Position numbers and translations under genes: made by a program. The notes beneath the pieces are model-generated. The model was not told where the DNA came from. It saw nothing but the letters and a program-made list of their open reading frames with translations, and searched no databases. From the NCBI GenBank assembly GCA_963707015.1, contig CAVPOO010000021.1, forward strand, positions 186,001 to 250,000: DNA of 64,000 bases, given 5' to 3'. Of this stretch, positions 8,964 through 18,144 are shown piece after piece (position 1 is the stretch's first letter; every line of letters begins with the position of its first letter). The stretch comes from CAVPOO01 sp963707015 (lineage in GTDB: Bacteria; Pseudomonadota; Gammaproteobacteria; Thiohalobacterales; Thiohalobacteraceae).

Positions 8964-10028
8964 CTAACGCAGACTGCGGAGGAAAAACAGACTCACCGCA
9001 AACACCATTAGCGGTGCCGCCAATGCACTTATCACAGGGGCAAATCCGTACACCTGCCCCACATGACTCAAGGTGCGCTCGGCCAGGAAGTAACCGATGC
9101 CGACAAGCACGCCGACCAACAGGCGTTGTCCCGTACGAGCGCTTCGCAAGGGCCCGAAAACAAAGGGGATCGCCAGCAGCACCATAACAAGTGTGGAGAG
9201 CGGCATACCCAGCCGTCTCCAGAATGCCAACTGGTAGGGAGAGGCATCCAGATTATTCGCTTTCAGGTAGCGAATGTAGCGATACAGATCGCGGACTGAG
9301 AGATTGTCGGCGCTCGTCAGCACAAGATTGATCAGTTCGGGATTCATTACTGACGTCACCACCATCCGGGGTGATGTCTCCATCGTATACTGATCGTCAA
9401 GGAACTCGCTGCGCGACACGTCATCGAGTATCCATTCATCACCGGACAGCTGTGCCGCTTCGGCCTCGAGGAGCGTTGTCAGCCGCAGCCTGTCATCCAG
9501 GGTATACACGCTGATCCCTGCAAAACGGCCATCGGGCAGAATCTGGCGCAGATTGACGAAGCGGTTACCGTCTCGTGCCCAGAAGCCATGACGACTCTTG
9601 AAGCTGACCTGGTCTGATTGGGCGAAGTTGCGTTTCTCCTGGGCAAGCTGATCGGTGTAGGGAGTGATCCATTCACCCGCAACAGCCACTACGACCAGCA
9701 TCAGGGCGCCCGCCTGCAGCGCCGAACGGACGATACGCAGTATCGACACACCTGCGGCACGCATGCCGGTCAGCTCGCTGTGGCCGGCCAGTGTCCCCAG
9801 ACCCAGGAGGGTCCCGAGCAATGCGGCCATGGCAAAGACATCGATGGCGCTGCCCGGCAGGCTCAGCGCAATGTAAGCCAACACATTCAGCAGGCTGTAG
9901 CTGCCCTTGCCAATGTCCTGAACCTCATTAATGAAGACGAAAAGAACATCAACGGCGAGCAGGACAAGCAGCGCCAGGAGCGTTGCCTGAATCAGCGATT
10001 TACCAATGTAGCGATCGATCAGTCTCAT
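8964..10028 (-). CDS. lptG: LPS export permease LptG
   Basis: Inner-membrane subunit of the LptB2FG ABC transporter, which extracts lipopolysaccharide and passes it to LptC/LptA. 354 residues starting MRLIDRYIGKSLIQ, with the family's amphipathic start and first membrane helix, two further N-terminal helices, a periplasmic beta-jellyroll domain (about residues 125-260) and three C-terminal helices. The start at 10028 overlaps the lptF stop by 4 bp; the upstream in-frame extension lies inside lptF and is discarded. Confidence 0.95.
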   Translation of the reverse strand: MRLIDRYIGKSLIQATLLALLVLLAVDVLFVFINEVQDIGKGSYSLLNVLAYIALSLPGSAIDVFAMAALLGTLLGLGTLAGHSELTGMRAAGVSILRIVRSALQAGALMLVVVAVAGEWITPYTDQLAQEKRNFAQSDQVSFKSRHGFWARDGNRFVNLRQILPDGRFAGISVYTLDDRLRLTTLLEAEAAQLSGDEWILDDVSRSEFLDDQYTMETSPRMVVTSVMNPELINLVLTSADNLSVRDLYRYIRYLKANNLDASPYQLAFWRRLGMPLSTLVMVLLAIPFVFGPLRSARTGQRLLVGVLVGIGYFLAERTLSHVGQVYGFAPVISALAAPLMVFAVSLFFLRSLR

Positions 10029-11116
10029 CGCCGCCCTACCACAGGACTGCGAAGTGCCAGGCGCTGCAACCGGAACAACACCAGCCCCAGCAAGACCGGG
10101 ATCAGGTGCACCCACCAGAGCCCCAGCGCAGTCATTAGCTTGTCACGCTCTATCCAGACCTGGGTGGTGCGGAGCAGGTTGAAATAGATCATATAGATGA
10201 GCACTGCAGTCAGCAGTCGCGCATACCGCCCCTCCCGGGGTGACGCATGACTCAGCGGAACAGCCAGGAATACCAGCACCACAACCGACAGCGGCAAAGA
10301 CAAGCGCCATTGCAGCTCGGCCCTGTCCTTTGTGTCCGCGGAAGACCAGAGCCGCCCGATCGGGATCGCATCCTGCTTGGATTCCGGTTTGGCCGCAGCC
10401 ATTTCGGTGATACGCAAACCGTGCCGCACAAACTGCATGACGCGAAAATCCGGCTCACCGGGGCGTCCCTGGTAACGGACCCCGTCTTGCAGAACGAGCA
10501 AGCTCTCGCCACTCACAGCGTCCGACTGCGGATAGGCATGCTGGGCTGTCATCACCGTCAGCTGCCCATTGCTCAGCGACTGGACAAAAACCTTTTCCAG
10601 CTGCCCACCGGCGGCAGAGACACCTTGAGCATAGAAGACCAGCCGCCCGCGCCTGGCTTCGATGAATCGCCCGGCCACCACGCCCCCGAGCTCGCTCGCC
10701 GACTCTGCCCTGGCCTGAAGTTCATAAGCGGTTCGCGCCGTATACGGCGCGACCAGCAACGAGGCCAGCGCCAGAACCATCCCGACAAGGACCGCCAGGG
10801 ACAACAGCGGCCGGTAGAGCTCACGCGGCCCTGTGCCACAAGCCGCCAGCACCGTCATCTCATTGTCCCGATACCATCGCCCCAGAGTCAGAAGTACGCC
10901 GAGAAAAAGCGCGAAAGGTGTCAGTGTGACGAGATAATTGACCGACTTGAGGCCGAGCAGAGAAAACACCACTGCCCCCGGGATGTCGCCGGCTGCCGCC
11001 TCGCCGAGATAGCGGGCCAGGCGGTTTGCCACCACGACCGCCCACAAGACCAGGGTGACGGCCAGCCAGTTCTGGATCACTTCCCGGAGCAGGTAACGGT
11101 CGATAACAGGGATCAT
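10025..11116 (-). CDS. lptF: LPS export permease LptF
   Basis: Partner of LptG in the LPS-extracting ABC transporter. 363 residues beginning MIPVIDRYLLREVIQNW, the usual LptF start, with N-terminal membrane helices, the conserved GTGPRELYRPL cytoplasmic coupling segment near residue 90, a periplasmic domain, and C-terminal helices including LPLSVVVLVFLAVPLSHASPREGRYARL. Divergent from pepA with a 132-bp gap, the same arrangement as in E. coli and Pseudomonas. Confidence 0.95.
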   Translation of the reverse strand: MIPVIDRYLLREVIQNWLAVTLVLWAVVVANRLARYLGEAAAGDIPGAVVFSLLGLKSVNYLVTLTPFALFLGVLLTLGRWYRDNEMTVLAACGTGPRELYRPLLSLAVLVGMVLALASLLVAPYTARTAYELQARAESASELGGVVAGRFIEARRGRLVFYAQGVSAAGGQLEKVFVQSLSNGQLTVMTAQHAYPQSDAVSGESLLVLQDGVRYQGRPGEPDFRVMQFVRHGLRITEMAAAKPESKQDAIPIGRLWSSADTKDRAELQWRLSLPLSVVVLVFLAVPLSHASPREGRYARLLTAVLIYMIYFNLLRTTQVWIERDKLMTALGLWWVHLIPVLLGLVLFRLQRLALRSPVVGRR

Positions 11117-11248
11117 GTTGGTATATCTGGATGATGGTCGAGCGGAATGCGCAGGGCCATGTCTTGAGGTAGACTACCGCGCAGGCTACCGTACACCATA
11201 AGACCAAAATGCCGCAATCAGGCTCACTATCGTGACAGGAGTGAATAC

Positions 11249-12745
11249 ATGCATTTCACCGTTAAGCGTGTCAGCCCCGTAAAGCACCCCAGCGCCTGTA
11301 TCATTCTCGGCGTCTTTGAGTCCCGGCGGCTCTCAGCAACCGCCAAGCTGGTTGACACGACTTCCAGTGGCTACCTCACCTCCCTTTTGCGGAGTGGCGA
11401 CATGGACGGCAAGCTCGAGCAGACACTGCTTCTGCACGATGTGGGGGGGGTACGCGCCGAGCGGCTGCTGCTCGTTGGCTGCGGCAAGCAAAGTGAATTC
11501 GATCCGATCAAGCTGCGCAAGGTGTCGGCAGCGGCAGCAAAGGTTCTGAATGAGGGAGGCGCTACCGAGGCGGTAAGTTTTCTCGCTGACCTGCCCGTCA
11601 AGGAACAGGATGCGTACTGGAAAACCCGCCATATCGTCGAAGCAACCGAGGAGGCTGTCTACCAGTTCACTCAGCTGAAGACCGAGCCCTCGCTGGCGCG
11701 TCGACCGCTAAAGAAATTCACGCTGGCATTGACCGAAGCTGACGAACTGCCGCAGGCACAGCGGGGGCTCAACGACGCCGTTGCTGTAGCGGGTGGTGTC
11801 CGAATCGCAAAGGAGCTGGGCAACCTGCCCGGTAATATCTGCACCCCGACCTATCTTGCCCAACAGGCACGCAGCCTGGCCAGGCTTTCCAAAAAGATCA
11901 AGGTCACCGTGCTCGGGGCAAGCCAGATGGAGAAACTCGGCATGGGTGCCCTGCTCTCCGTGGCACGCGGAAGCCGACAGCCGGCCAAGCTGATTTCAAT
12001 CGACTACCAGGGCGGCGCCAGGAATGATCGGCCGGTGGTTCTGGTGGGCAAAGGCGTTACCTTCGATTCCGGGGGCATATCGATCAAGCCCGGAGCTGCC
12101 ATGGATGAGATGAAATTTGACATGTGCGGCGCTGCCAGCGTGATCGGCACACTCAACGCCTGCGCACAACTGAAACTGCCGCTCAATGTGGTCGGCATTA
12201 TTCCCACCACCGAAAATCTGCCCGACGGGCAGGCCAGCAAACCCGGGGACATCGTCACCAGCATGTCAGGCCAGACCATCGAGATCCTCAACACCGACGC
12301 CGAAGGCCGCCTGATCCTCTGTGATGCGCTTACCTACGGCGAAAAGTTCCATCCCGACGTGGTGATCGACATTGCGACACTCACCGGCGCCTGTGTCATT
12401 GCCCTCGGCAACCATGCCGCCGGTCTGCTCGGAAATGATGAGGCGTTGTTGCAGGAGCTGCTCGCTGCAGGCCAGGCCGCCAACGACCGCGCCTGGCAAC
12501 TGCCGCTCTGGGATGACTACCAGCCGCAGCTGGACAGTAACTTTGCGGACATGGCAAATATTGGCGGTCGTGAAGGCGGCACTATCACCGCCGCCTGTTT
12601 CCTGTCACGTTTCACAGAAGACTACCGCTGGGCGCATCTCGATATCGCCGGTGTCGCATGGAAGACCGGCAAGGAGAAAGGCGCCACGGGAAGACCGGTG
12701 GCGCTGCTCACCCAGTATCTGCTGAATCGTTGCCGGGAGACATGA
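11249..12745 (+). CDS. pepA: Leucyl aminopeptidase (M17)
   Basis: Two-metal cytosolic aminopeptidase removing N-terminal residues; in E. coli PepA also binds DNA for Xer recombination. 498 residues. The C-terminal catalytic domain shows GKGVTFDSGGISIKPG, the family signature NTDAEGRL and LTGACVIALG; metal-binding Lys, Asp and Glu are in place. First gene of pepA-holC-valS, divergent from lptFG. Confidence 0.97.
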   Translation: MHFTVKRVSPVKHPSACIILGVFESRRLSATAKLVDTTSSGYLTSLLRSGDMDGKLEQTLLLHDVGGVRAERLLLVGCGKQSEFDPIKLRKVSAAAAKVLNEGGATEAVSFLADLPVKEQDAYWKTRHIVEATEEAVYQFTQLKTEPSLARRPLKKFTLALTEADELPQAQRGLNDAVAVAGGVRIAKELGNLPGNICTPTYLAQQARSLARLSKKIKVTVLGASQMEKLGMGALLSVARGSRQPAKLISIDYQGGARNDRPVVLVGKGVTFDSGGISIKPGAAMDEMKFDMCGAASVIGTLNACAQLKLPLNVVGIIPTTENLPDGQASKPGDIVTSMSGQTIEILNTDAEGRLILCDALTYGEKFHPDVVIDIATLTGACVIALGNHAAGLLGNDEALLQELLAAGQAANDRAWQLPLWDDYQPQLDSNFADMANIGGREGGTITAACFLSRFTEDYRWAHLDIAGVAWKTGKEKGATGRPVALLTQYLLNRCRET

Positions 12746-12892
12746 TGAACGACCCGAGCGAAGCTCAAGGGCACAAGTGGCTGGCGACCCGCGCTACCGG
12801 TTGCGGCCAGCTTGCCGCACCGGCGACCTGAGTCAGACAGCAGGCGGCAATGGCTGCGAAACAGCTGTAATTTACGGTAAATCACTCGATCC

Positions 12893-13324
12893 GTGACCCG
12901 TATCGATTTCTATATCCTGCCTGACCAGGATCCCGCGCAGCGATCCGTGCTGGCCTGCCGGCTGGCCGAGAAGGCATACACACAAGGGCTGGCCACGTAC
13001 ATCCACACGGCCTCGGACCGGGAGTGCCGCGTGCTTGACGATCTGCTGTGGACCTTCCGGGAGGGGAGCTTTCTGCCCCACTGCGTGCACGCCGATGCCG
13101 AAGGTGAGCCGCCGCCAATCCTGGTGGGTCACGACGTGGAGCCGGAAACACACACGGATCTGTTGATCAACCTCGCGCAGGCGGTCCCCCTGTTCTTTGG
13201 CCGCTTTCAGCGTGTCGCCGAGATCGTGGACCGGCAGGACGAGCTTCTCGAACAGGCTCGCCAGCGGTACCTTTTCTACAAGGAGCGGGGTTACGAACTG
13301 CATTCCCATCACCTGAAAGGCTGA
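12893..13324 (+). CDS. holC: DNA polymerase III chi subunit
   Basis: Clamp-loader accessory subunit linking the replisome to single-stranded DNA-binding protein. 143 residues from a GTG start with the typical opening TRIDFYILPD, then RLAEKAYTQGLATYIHT, DDLLWTFREGSFLPH, and the C-terminal KERGYELHSHHL. Position between pepA and valS is the conserved gammaproteobacterial order and supports the call. Confidence 0.93.
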   Translation: MTRIDFYILPDQDPAQRSVLACRLAEKAYTQGLATYIHTASDRECRVLDDLLWTFREGSFLPHCVHADAEGEPPPILVGHDVEPETHTDLLINLAQAVPLFFGRFQRVAEIVDRQDELLEQARQRYLFYKERGYELHSHHLKG

Positions 13325-13428
13325 AGTTCTGCCTGCCGCACGGCGCGACCCTTGGGGTATAATCGCGGGCATTTTACACGGCGGTGCAGTGCCGCTTACC
13401 CGCTTATTGGCAGCATTCAGGAAATCCC

Positions 13429-16245
13429 ATGGACAAGACCTATAACCCGCAGCTTATCGAACAAAGCTGGTACCAAACCTGGGAAGAAAAGGGCTATTTC
13501 AGGCCCCAGGGCAAGGGCGACCCTTATTGCATCATGATTCCGCCGCCGAACGTCACTGGCTCACTGCATATGGGCCACGCGTTCCAGGACGCTATCATGG
13601 ACGCCCTGATCCGCTTCCACCGCATGCTGGGTGACAACACGCTCTGGCAGGCCGGTACAGACCACGCCGGCATTGCCACGCAGATGGTGGTGGAGCGACA
13701 GATCAATGCCGAGGGCAAGACCCGTCATGACCTGGGACGCGATGACTTCATAAAACGCGTGTGGGAATGGAAGGCCACGTCAGGCGGAACCATTACCCGC
13801 CAGTTGCGACGCATGGGAACCTCGCTCGACTGGTCCCGCGAGCGCTTCACCCTGGACGCCGGACTGTCACAGGCGGTCACAGAGGTTTTCGTGCGCCTGT
13901 TCGAGGAAGGCCTGATCTACCGTGGCAAACGGCTTGTCAACTGGGATCCGGTGCTGCACACCGCGGTCTCCGATCTCGAGGTCCTTGCCACCGAGGAAAA
14001 GGGACACCTCTGGCACATGCGTTACCCGCTGACAAACGGTACCGGATATCTGGTGGTCGCCACGACGCGCCCCGAAACCATGCTGGGTGACGCCGCCGTT
14101 GCCGTCCATCCTGGCGATGAGCGCTACAAACACCTGCTCGGTGAATTCGTGGAACTGCCCCTGACCGGGCGCCGTATACCCATTATTGCCGATGATTACG
14201 TCGATCCCGAGTTCGGTACCGGCTGCGTGAAGATCACCCCGGCCCACGACTTCAATGACTATGGTGTCTGGCAGAGACATCGCCCGATGAGCGCCATACA
14301 GGCACTGCCCCACGAGGGTCTGATCAATATATTTACGGTGGACGCGGCGATCCGCGACAACGAAGCCGAAGAGGGCCAGCTGATCCCCTCACGCTACACG
14401 GGGATGGATCGCTATGCGGCGCGCAAATGCATCGTCGCCGATCTCGAGGCTCAGGGTCTACTGGAAAAGATCGAGGATCATACGCTGATGGTCCCGCGGG
14501 GGGACCGCTCCGGTACCGTTATAGAGCCCTTCCTGACCGACCAGTGGTACGTGAAGGTGGGACCGCTCGCCGCCCCTGCCATTGAGGCCGTGGAAAAGGG
14601 TGACATCCGCTTCGTGCCGGATAACTGGAAAAACACCTACTTTGAATGGATGCGCAATATCGAAGACTGGTGCATATCCCGACAGATCTGGTGGGGGCAT
14701 CGCATTCCGGCCTGGTACGACAAGGAGGCTAACATTTATGTCGGGCGCTCAGAGGCGGAGATCCGTCACCGCCACGGCCTGGCTGACGACGCCCCACTCA
14801 CCCAGGACGAAGACGTACTCGACACCTGGTTCTCCTCAGCCCTGTGGCCGTTTTCAACCCTCGGCTGGCCGGAAGAAACGCAGGAACTCAAGAGCTTCTA
14901 CCCCACCAGCGTGCTGGTCACCGGCTTCGATATTATCTTCTTCTGGACCGCCCGCATGATCATGATGGGCCTGAAGTTCATGGGCACGGTACCCTTCCAC
15001 GACGTCTATATCCACGGCCTGGTGCGCGACTCGCATGGCCAGAAGATGTCCAAGTCGAAGGGCAACGTGCTCGATCCGATCGACCTCATCGACGGCATCG
15101 AACTGGATGCGTTGGTGGAAAAGCGCACCAGCGGCATGATGCAGCCTCATCTGGCGGAACAGATTGCCAGGCAGACACGCAAAGACTTCCCTGACGGCAT
15201 CCCGGCACTGGGAACCGACGCCCTGCGCTTCACCTTCGCCGCGCTGGCATCCACTGGCCGCGACATCAATTTCGACTTGGGCCGCATCGAAGGCTACCGC
15301 AACTTCTGCAACAAACTCTGGAACGCCGCTCGCTACGTCTTGATGAACACGGAAGGGAAAGATTGCGGCCAACAGGGTGCCGACACTGAATTGAATGCGG
15401 CGGATCGCTGGATTCTGTCCCGGCTCCAGGCGCTTGAGCAGACCGTCACGGACGCAATCCGTTGCTACCGGTTTGACCATGCTGCCCAGGCAATCTACGA
15501 GTTCGTCTGGAACGAATACTGCGACTGGTACCTGGAACTTTCCAAACCGGTACTGACAGATCCGCGCAGCAGTAACCCGGCACGACGTGGCACGCGGCAG
15601 ACGCTGGTTCAGGTGTTGGAGGCGGTATTACGGCTTGCGCATCCGATTATTCCCTTTATCACTGAAGAGATATGGCAGCGGGTAGCACCCCTCGCCGGCG
15701 TTGCCGGCGAGACCATCATGCTCCAGCCCTATCCGGAGGCCGATCTGTCCCGGGTCGATGCGGACGCCTGCCTGGAAATGGAGTGGGTCATGAACGTGAT
15801 CCTCGGCGTGCGTCAGATCCGCAGCGGCATGAACATCGATCCGCGGAAAACATTGCCGGTACTGATCCAGAACGGGTCGGCGACAGATCGCATCCGGCTC
15901 GATGCCAACCGGCACTATCTCGAGAATGTCGGGAAGATTGCATCCGTTACCTGGCTGGATGCCGACGCTTCGGCCCCCGAATCGGCGACTGTGCTGGTAG
16001 GCGACATGAAACTGCTGATCCCCATGGCCGGACTGATCGACAAGGATGCCGAGCTGAAACGTCTGGCGAGGGAAATCGAGAGGCGTGCCGGGGAACTCGA
16101 TCGCTGCGAAGCCAAGCTCACTAATGCCGGCTTTGTGGACAAGGCACCGGAACCCGTTGTACAGAAAGAGCGCGAACGCGCAGCGGAACTTCAGTCAGCG
16201 CTGAAAAACCTGCGCGCGCAACAGGCACGAATTGCCGCACTCTGA
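13429..16245 (+). CDS. valS: Valyl-tRNA synthetase
   Basis: Class I synthetase charging tRNA-Val. 938 residues from ATG 13429 (MDKTYNPQLIEQSWYQ matches the family start; an upstream in-frame GTG at 13384 is less likely). The HIGH motif is in PPNVTGSLHMGHAF, the CP1 editing domain includes ATTRPETMLGD, the KMSKS loop is GQKMSKSKGNVLDP, and the C-terminus carries a charged coiled coil (about residues 870-935) that contacts the tRNA. The MITE-like element follows 84 bp after the stop. Confidence 0.98.
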   Translation: MDKTYNPQLIEQSWYQTWEEKGYFRPQGKGDPYCIMIPPPNVTGSLHMGHAFQDAIMDALIRFHRMLGDNTLWQAGTDHAGIATQMVVERQINAEGKTRHDLGRDDFIKRVWEWKATSGGTITRQLRRMGTSLDWSRERFTLDAGLSQAVTEVFVRLFEEGLIYRGKRLVNWDPVLHTAVSDLEVLATEEKGHLWHMRYPLTNGTGYLVVATTRPETMLGDAAVAVHPGDERYKHLLGEFVELPLTGRRIPIIADDYVDPEFGTGCVKITPAHDFNDYGVWQRHRPMSAIQALPHEGLINIFTVDAAIRDNEAEEGQLIPSRYTGMDRYAARKCIVADLEAQGLLEKIEDHTLMVPRGDRSGTVIEPFLTDQWYVKVGPLAAPAIEAVEKGDIRFVPDNWKNTYFEWMRNIEDWCISRQIWWGHRIPAWYDKEANIYVGRSEAEIRHRHGLADDAPLTQDEDVLDTWFSSALWPFSTLGWPEETQELKSFYPTSVLVTGFDIIFFWTARMIMMGLKFMGTVPFHDVYIHGLVRDSHGQKMSKSKGNVLDPIDLIDGIELDALVEKRTSGMMQPHLAEQIARQTRKDFPDGIPALGTDALRFTFAALASTGRDINFDLGRIEGYRNFCNKLWNAARYVLMNTEGKDCGQQGADTELNAADRWILSRLQALEQTVTDAIRCYRFDHAAQAIYEFVWNEYCDWYLELSKPVLTDPRSSNPARRGTRQTLVQVLEAVLRLAHPIIPFITEEIWQRVAPLAGVAGETIMLQPYPEADLSRVDADACLEMEWVMNVILGVRQIRSGMNIDPRKTLPVLIQNGSATDRIRLDANRHYLENVGKIASVTWLDADASAPESATVLVGDMKLLIPMAGLIDKDAELKRLAREIERRAGELDRCEAKLTNAGFVDKAPEPVVQKERERAAELQSALKNLRAQQARIAAL

Positions 16246-16329
16246 GCCCGGCTTTGAGCAGAGTGTCTCAGGAGACGGCGCAAGGCAGCCGCACCGCCTC
16301 ATCGTCGAGACAGACCGGAACAAGAAGGG

Positions 16330-16498
16330 CTAGGAGTCTGTCGGATTTAGGCTGATTCTACTGCGGCGGTGGGAGAGCGGGCCAAAGCCTCCCGCTTTCT
16401 CGTTGCGCAGGACCCACTATGCGCCTCGAAACCGTGATGCATTGTGCTCACTCTCCCACCTGCCTCCTTACGAACCCCTAAGTCCGACAGACTCCTAG
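16330..16498. mobile_element. MITE-like element with 22-bp terminal inverted repeats
   Basis: The left end CTAGGAGTCTGTCGGATTTAGG (16330-16351) and right end (16477-16498) are inverted repeats matching at 21 of 22 positions. Inner arms GGTGGGAGAG (16368-16377) and CTCTCCCACC (16451-16460) also pair, so the 169-bp unit can fold into a long hairpin. CTAG at both ends may be a palindromic 4-bp target duplication. It has no coding capacity and lies between the convergent valS and DUF2970 genes; the latter's TAG stop lies inside the right CTAG. A transposase acting in trans would be needed. Confidence 0.78.
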
Positions 16499-16734
16499 GC
16501 ACCCGCCGACTTCAGCACCAGCCTGACAACCAACCAGACCGTGACCACAAACGCAATCGTTACGACAAGCCCCACAAGGACGTAGGCCCAGGGTCTGCCC
16601 TTGGTAAAATCCCGCTCATGGGTGCGGCTGCTCTGAACACCGAACATGCTGGCCAGCACGCTGGTGAAGACCTTGAGCAGGGACACTGACCGCTGTTCCG
16701 GTGGCCGGGAAGCATTCATCGCCCACTTCTCCAA
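16495..16734 (-). CDS. DUF2970 family small membrane protein
   Basis: A 79-residue protein (74 if started at the ATG at 16719) resembling the DUF2970 family: LLKVFTSVLASMFGVQSSRTHERDF, then GRPWAYVLVGLVVT leading into one transmembrane helix near residues 50-72 and a short basic end. Function is unknown. Its stop codon coincides with the outer end of the MITE-like element, so the C-terminus may have been trimmed or left just intact by the insertion. Confidence 0.75.
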   Translation of the reverse strand: MEKWAMNASRPPEQRSVSLLKVFTSVLASMFGVQSSRTHERDFTKGRPWAYVLVGLVVTIAFVVTVWLVVRLVLKSAGA

Positions 16735-16843
16735 TGCTTGGGGCGGCCTATTTTAGCTGTCTGCTTCACCATGGCAAATTCCTTTCCGGGGGCATGTCCC
16801 GCATCCGTGCCGCCAATCAATCCGACCTGGCTGGCCCATTAGC

Positions 16844-16870
16844 TTAAGTTCCTGTTTTTCACGCCGATAC
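16844..16870 (+). promoter_or_regulatory. Sigma-28 (FliA)-type promoter upstream of rpfG
   Basis: TTAAGTTC, an exact 11-bp spacer, then GCCGATAC. Compared with the FliA consensus TAAAGTTT-N11-GCCGATAA this matches 6 of 8 and 7 of 8 positions. It points at rpfG, whose start is about 155 bp away, leaving a leader of about 145 nt. Matching is by eye; no flagellar genes lie in this window. Confidence 0.55.
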
Positions 16871-17024
16871 GACACGCACGGTGAGCTCGGCCCGGGGCAT
16901 CCGTCAGTGGCAGGCCAGTGGAGTGGGCACTCACTGAGGGGCAGGCACAGCAGCGGTCCCCATTGCGCAGAGACGCAAAAGATTTTTCAAGGCACAGCAG
17001 AGGGTTATGCTTCGAGGATGTGCG

Positions 17025-18098
17025 ATGCCGACGGTTCTGATAATTGACGACCAATTCACCAGCAGACAGATACTCGCCGAACTTGTGCATTCCATCGGCG
17101 GAGACGTCCAGGTTGAGGCGTTCGAGAAACCGACTGACGCGCTGCACTGGCTGAACTGGCATTCCGCCGATCTGATTCTCACCGACTACAAGATGCCTGA
17201 CATGGACGGCATCGAATTTATTCGTCGCTGCCGCTCCCTGGAATCCTGCCAGAACGTGCCCCTCGTCATGGTCACCTCGATCGAGGACCGGGAGGTCCGC
17301 TATACCGCACTCGAGGTCGGCGCCACCGACTTCCTGACAAAACCCGTGGATCACTACGAATGCCGCGCGCGCTGCGCAAATCTGCTGTGCCTCCACCAGC
17401 AGCACATGATCATTCAGGATCGCGCCCACTGGCTGGAAAAGCGCGTCAATGACGCCATCGGTGCCATCCGTGTCCGCGAACAGGAGACTTTGCTGCGCCT
17501 CGCAAAGGCCGGTGAGTACCGTGACGAGGAAACCGGAAACCACGTCATCCGTATGGCAAAATTCGCCCGGCTCATCGGTGAGCGTATGGGACTGTCACGC
17601 GATGAGTGTGACGTCATTGAACTCGCCGCGCCCATGCATGACATCGGAAAGATTGGCATTCCGGACCAGATCCTGCTGAAACCCGGCCGGCTCACCACCG
17701 AGGAATTCGCGGTCATGAAGCGGCACACGGACATCGGCCACGATATCCTCAAGAACAGCCCGTCCGAGTACCTGCAACTGGGCGCGGTGATCGCCTACGC
17801 TCATCACGAAAAATTCGATGGAACAGGCTATCCACAGGGGCTCCGCGCGGAAGACATTCCCCTTGCGGCCCGCATCGTCGCGGTAGCCGATGTGTTCGAT
17901 GCGCTCTGTTCGGAACGCCCCTATAAACGGCCCTGGTCGCGACACGAGGCGCTGCGGTATCTGCAGGAGCAGAGCGGCCGACACTTCGATCCCATGTGCT
18001 TTGAGGCCTTCCATGCACAGCTCGACAAGATTCTGAGGGTTCAGGATCTGCTGCGGGACGAACCTGTGCGAAAGACCGCGCACCCTGCCATGGAGTAG
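17025..18098 (+). CDS. rpfG: RpfG-type response regulator with HD-GYP phosphodiesterase domain
   Basis: Output protein of DSF signalling: on phosphorylation by RpfC the HD-GYP domain is expected to degrade cyclic-di-GMP. 357 residues from ATG 17025 (GAGG at good spacing; an in-frame ATG at 17007 adds six residues). The receiver domain (about 1-125) has the acidic pair IIDDQ, phospho-acceptor Asp54 in LTDYKMPDMDG, and TKP. The HD-GYP domain (about 155-345) has MHDIGKIGIP with His205-Asp206 and HHEKFDGTGYP at 260-270. rpfC follows 46 bp downstream; a FliA-like promoter lies upstream. Confidence 0.92.
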   Translation: MPTVLIIDDQFTSRQILAELVHSIGGDVQVEAFEKPTDALHWLNWHSADLILTDYKMPDMDGIEFIRRCRSLESCQNVPLVMVTSIEDREVRYTALEVGATDFLTKPVDHYECRARCANLLCLHQQHMIIQDRAHWLEKRVNDAIGAIRVREQETLLRLAKAGEYRDEETGNHVIRMAKFARLIGERMGLSRDECDVIELAAPMHDIGKIGIPDQILLKPGRLTTEEFAVMKRHTDIGHDILKNSPSEYLQLGAVIAYAHHEKFDGTGYPQGLRAEDIPLAARIVAVADVFDALCSERPYKRPWSRHEALRYLQEQSGRHFDPMCFEAFHAQLDKILRVQDLLRDEPVRKTAHPAME

Positions 18099-18144
18099 TT
18101 GCTGCCCGACAGGACGCTCTGCTCCATCAGTCGCTCTCACCGCC

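Noticed and set aside
12742..12831. 29-residue frame overlapping the pepA stop (MMNDPSEAQ...)
   Set aside because: ATGA overlap is attractive, but the peptide resembles no family and the gap to holC is otherwise ordinary.
16871..17024. Possible cyclic-di-GMP riboswitch in the rpfG leader (GACGCAAAAG near 16970)
   Set aside because: The other conserved GEMM pieces (GGCAAACC and CCUAA-type segments) are absent.
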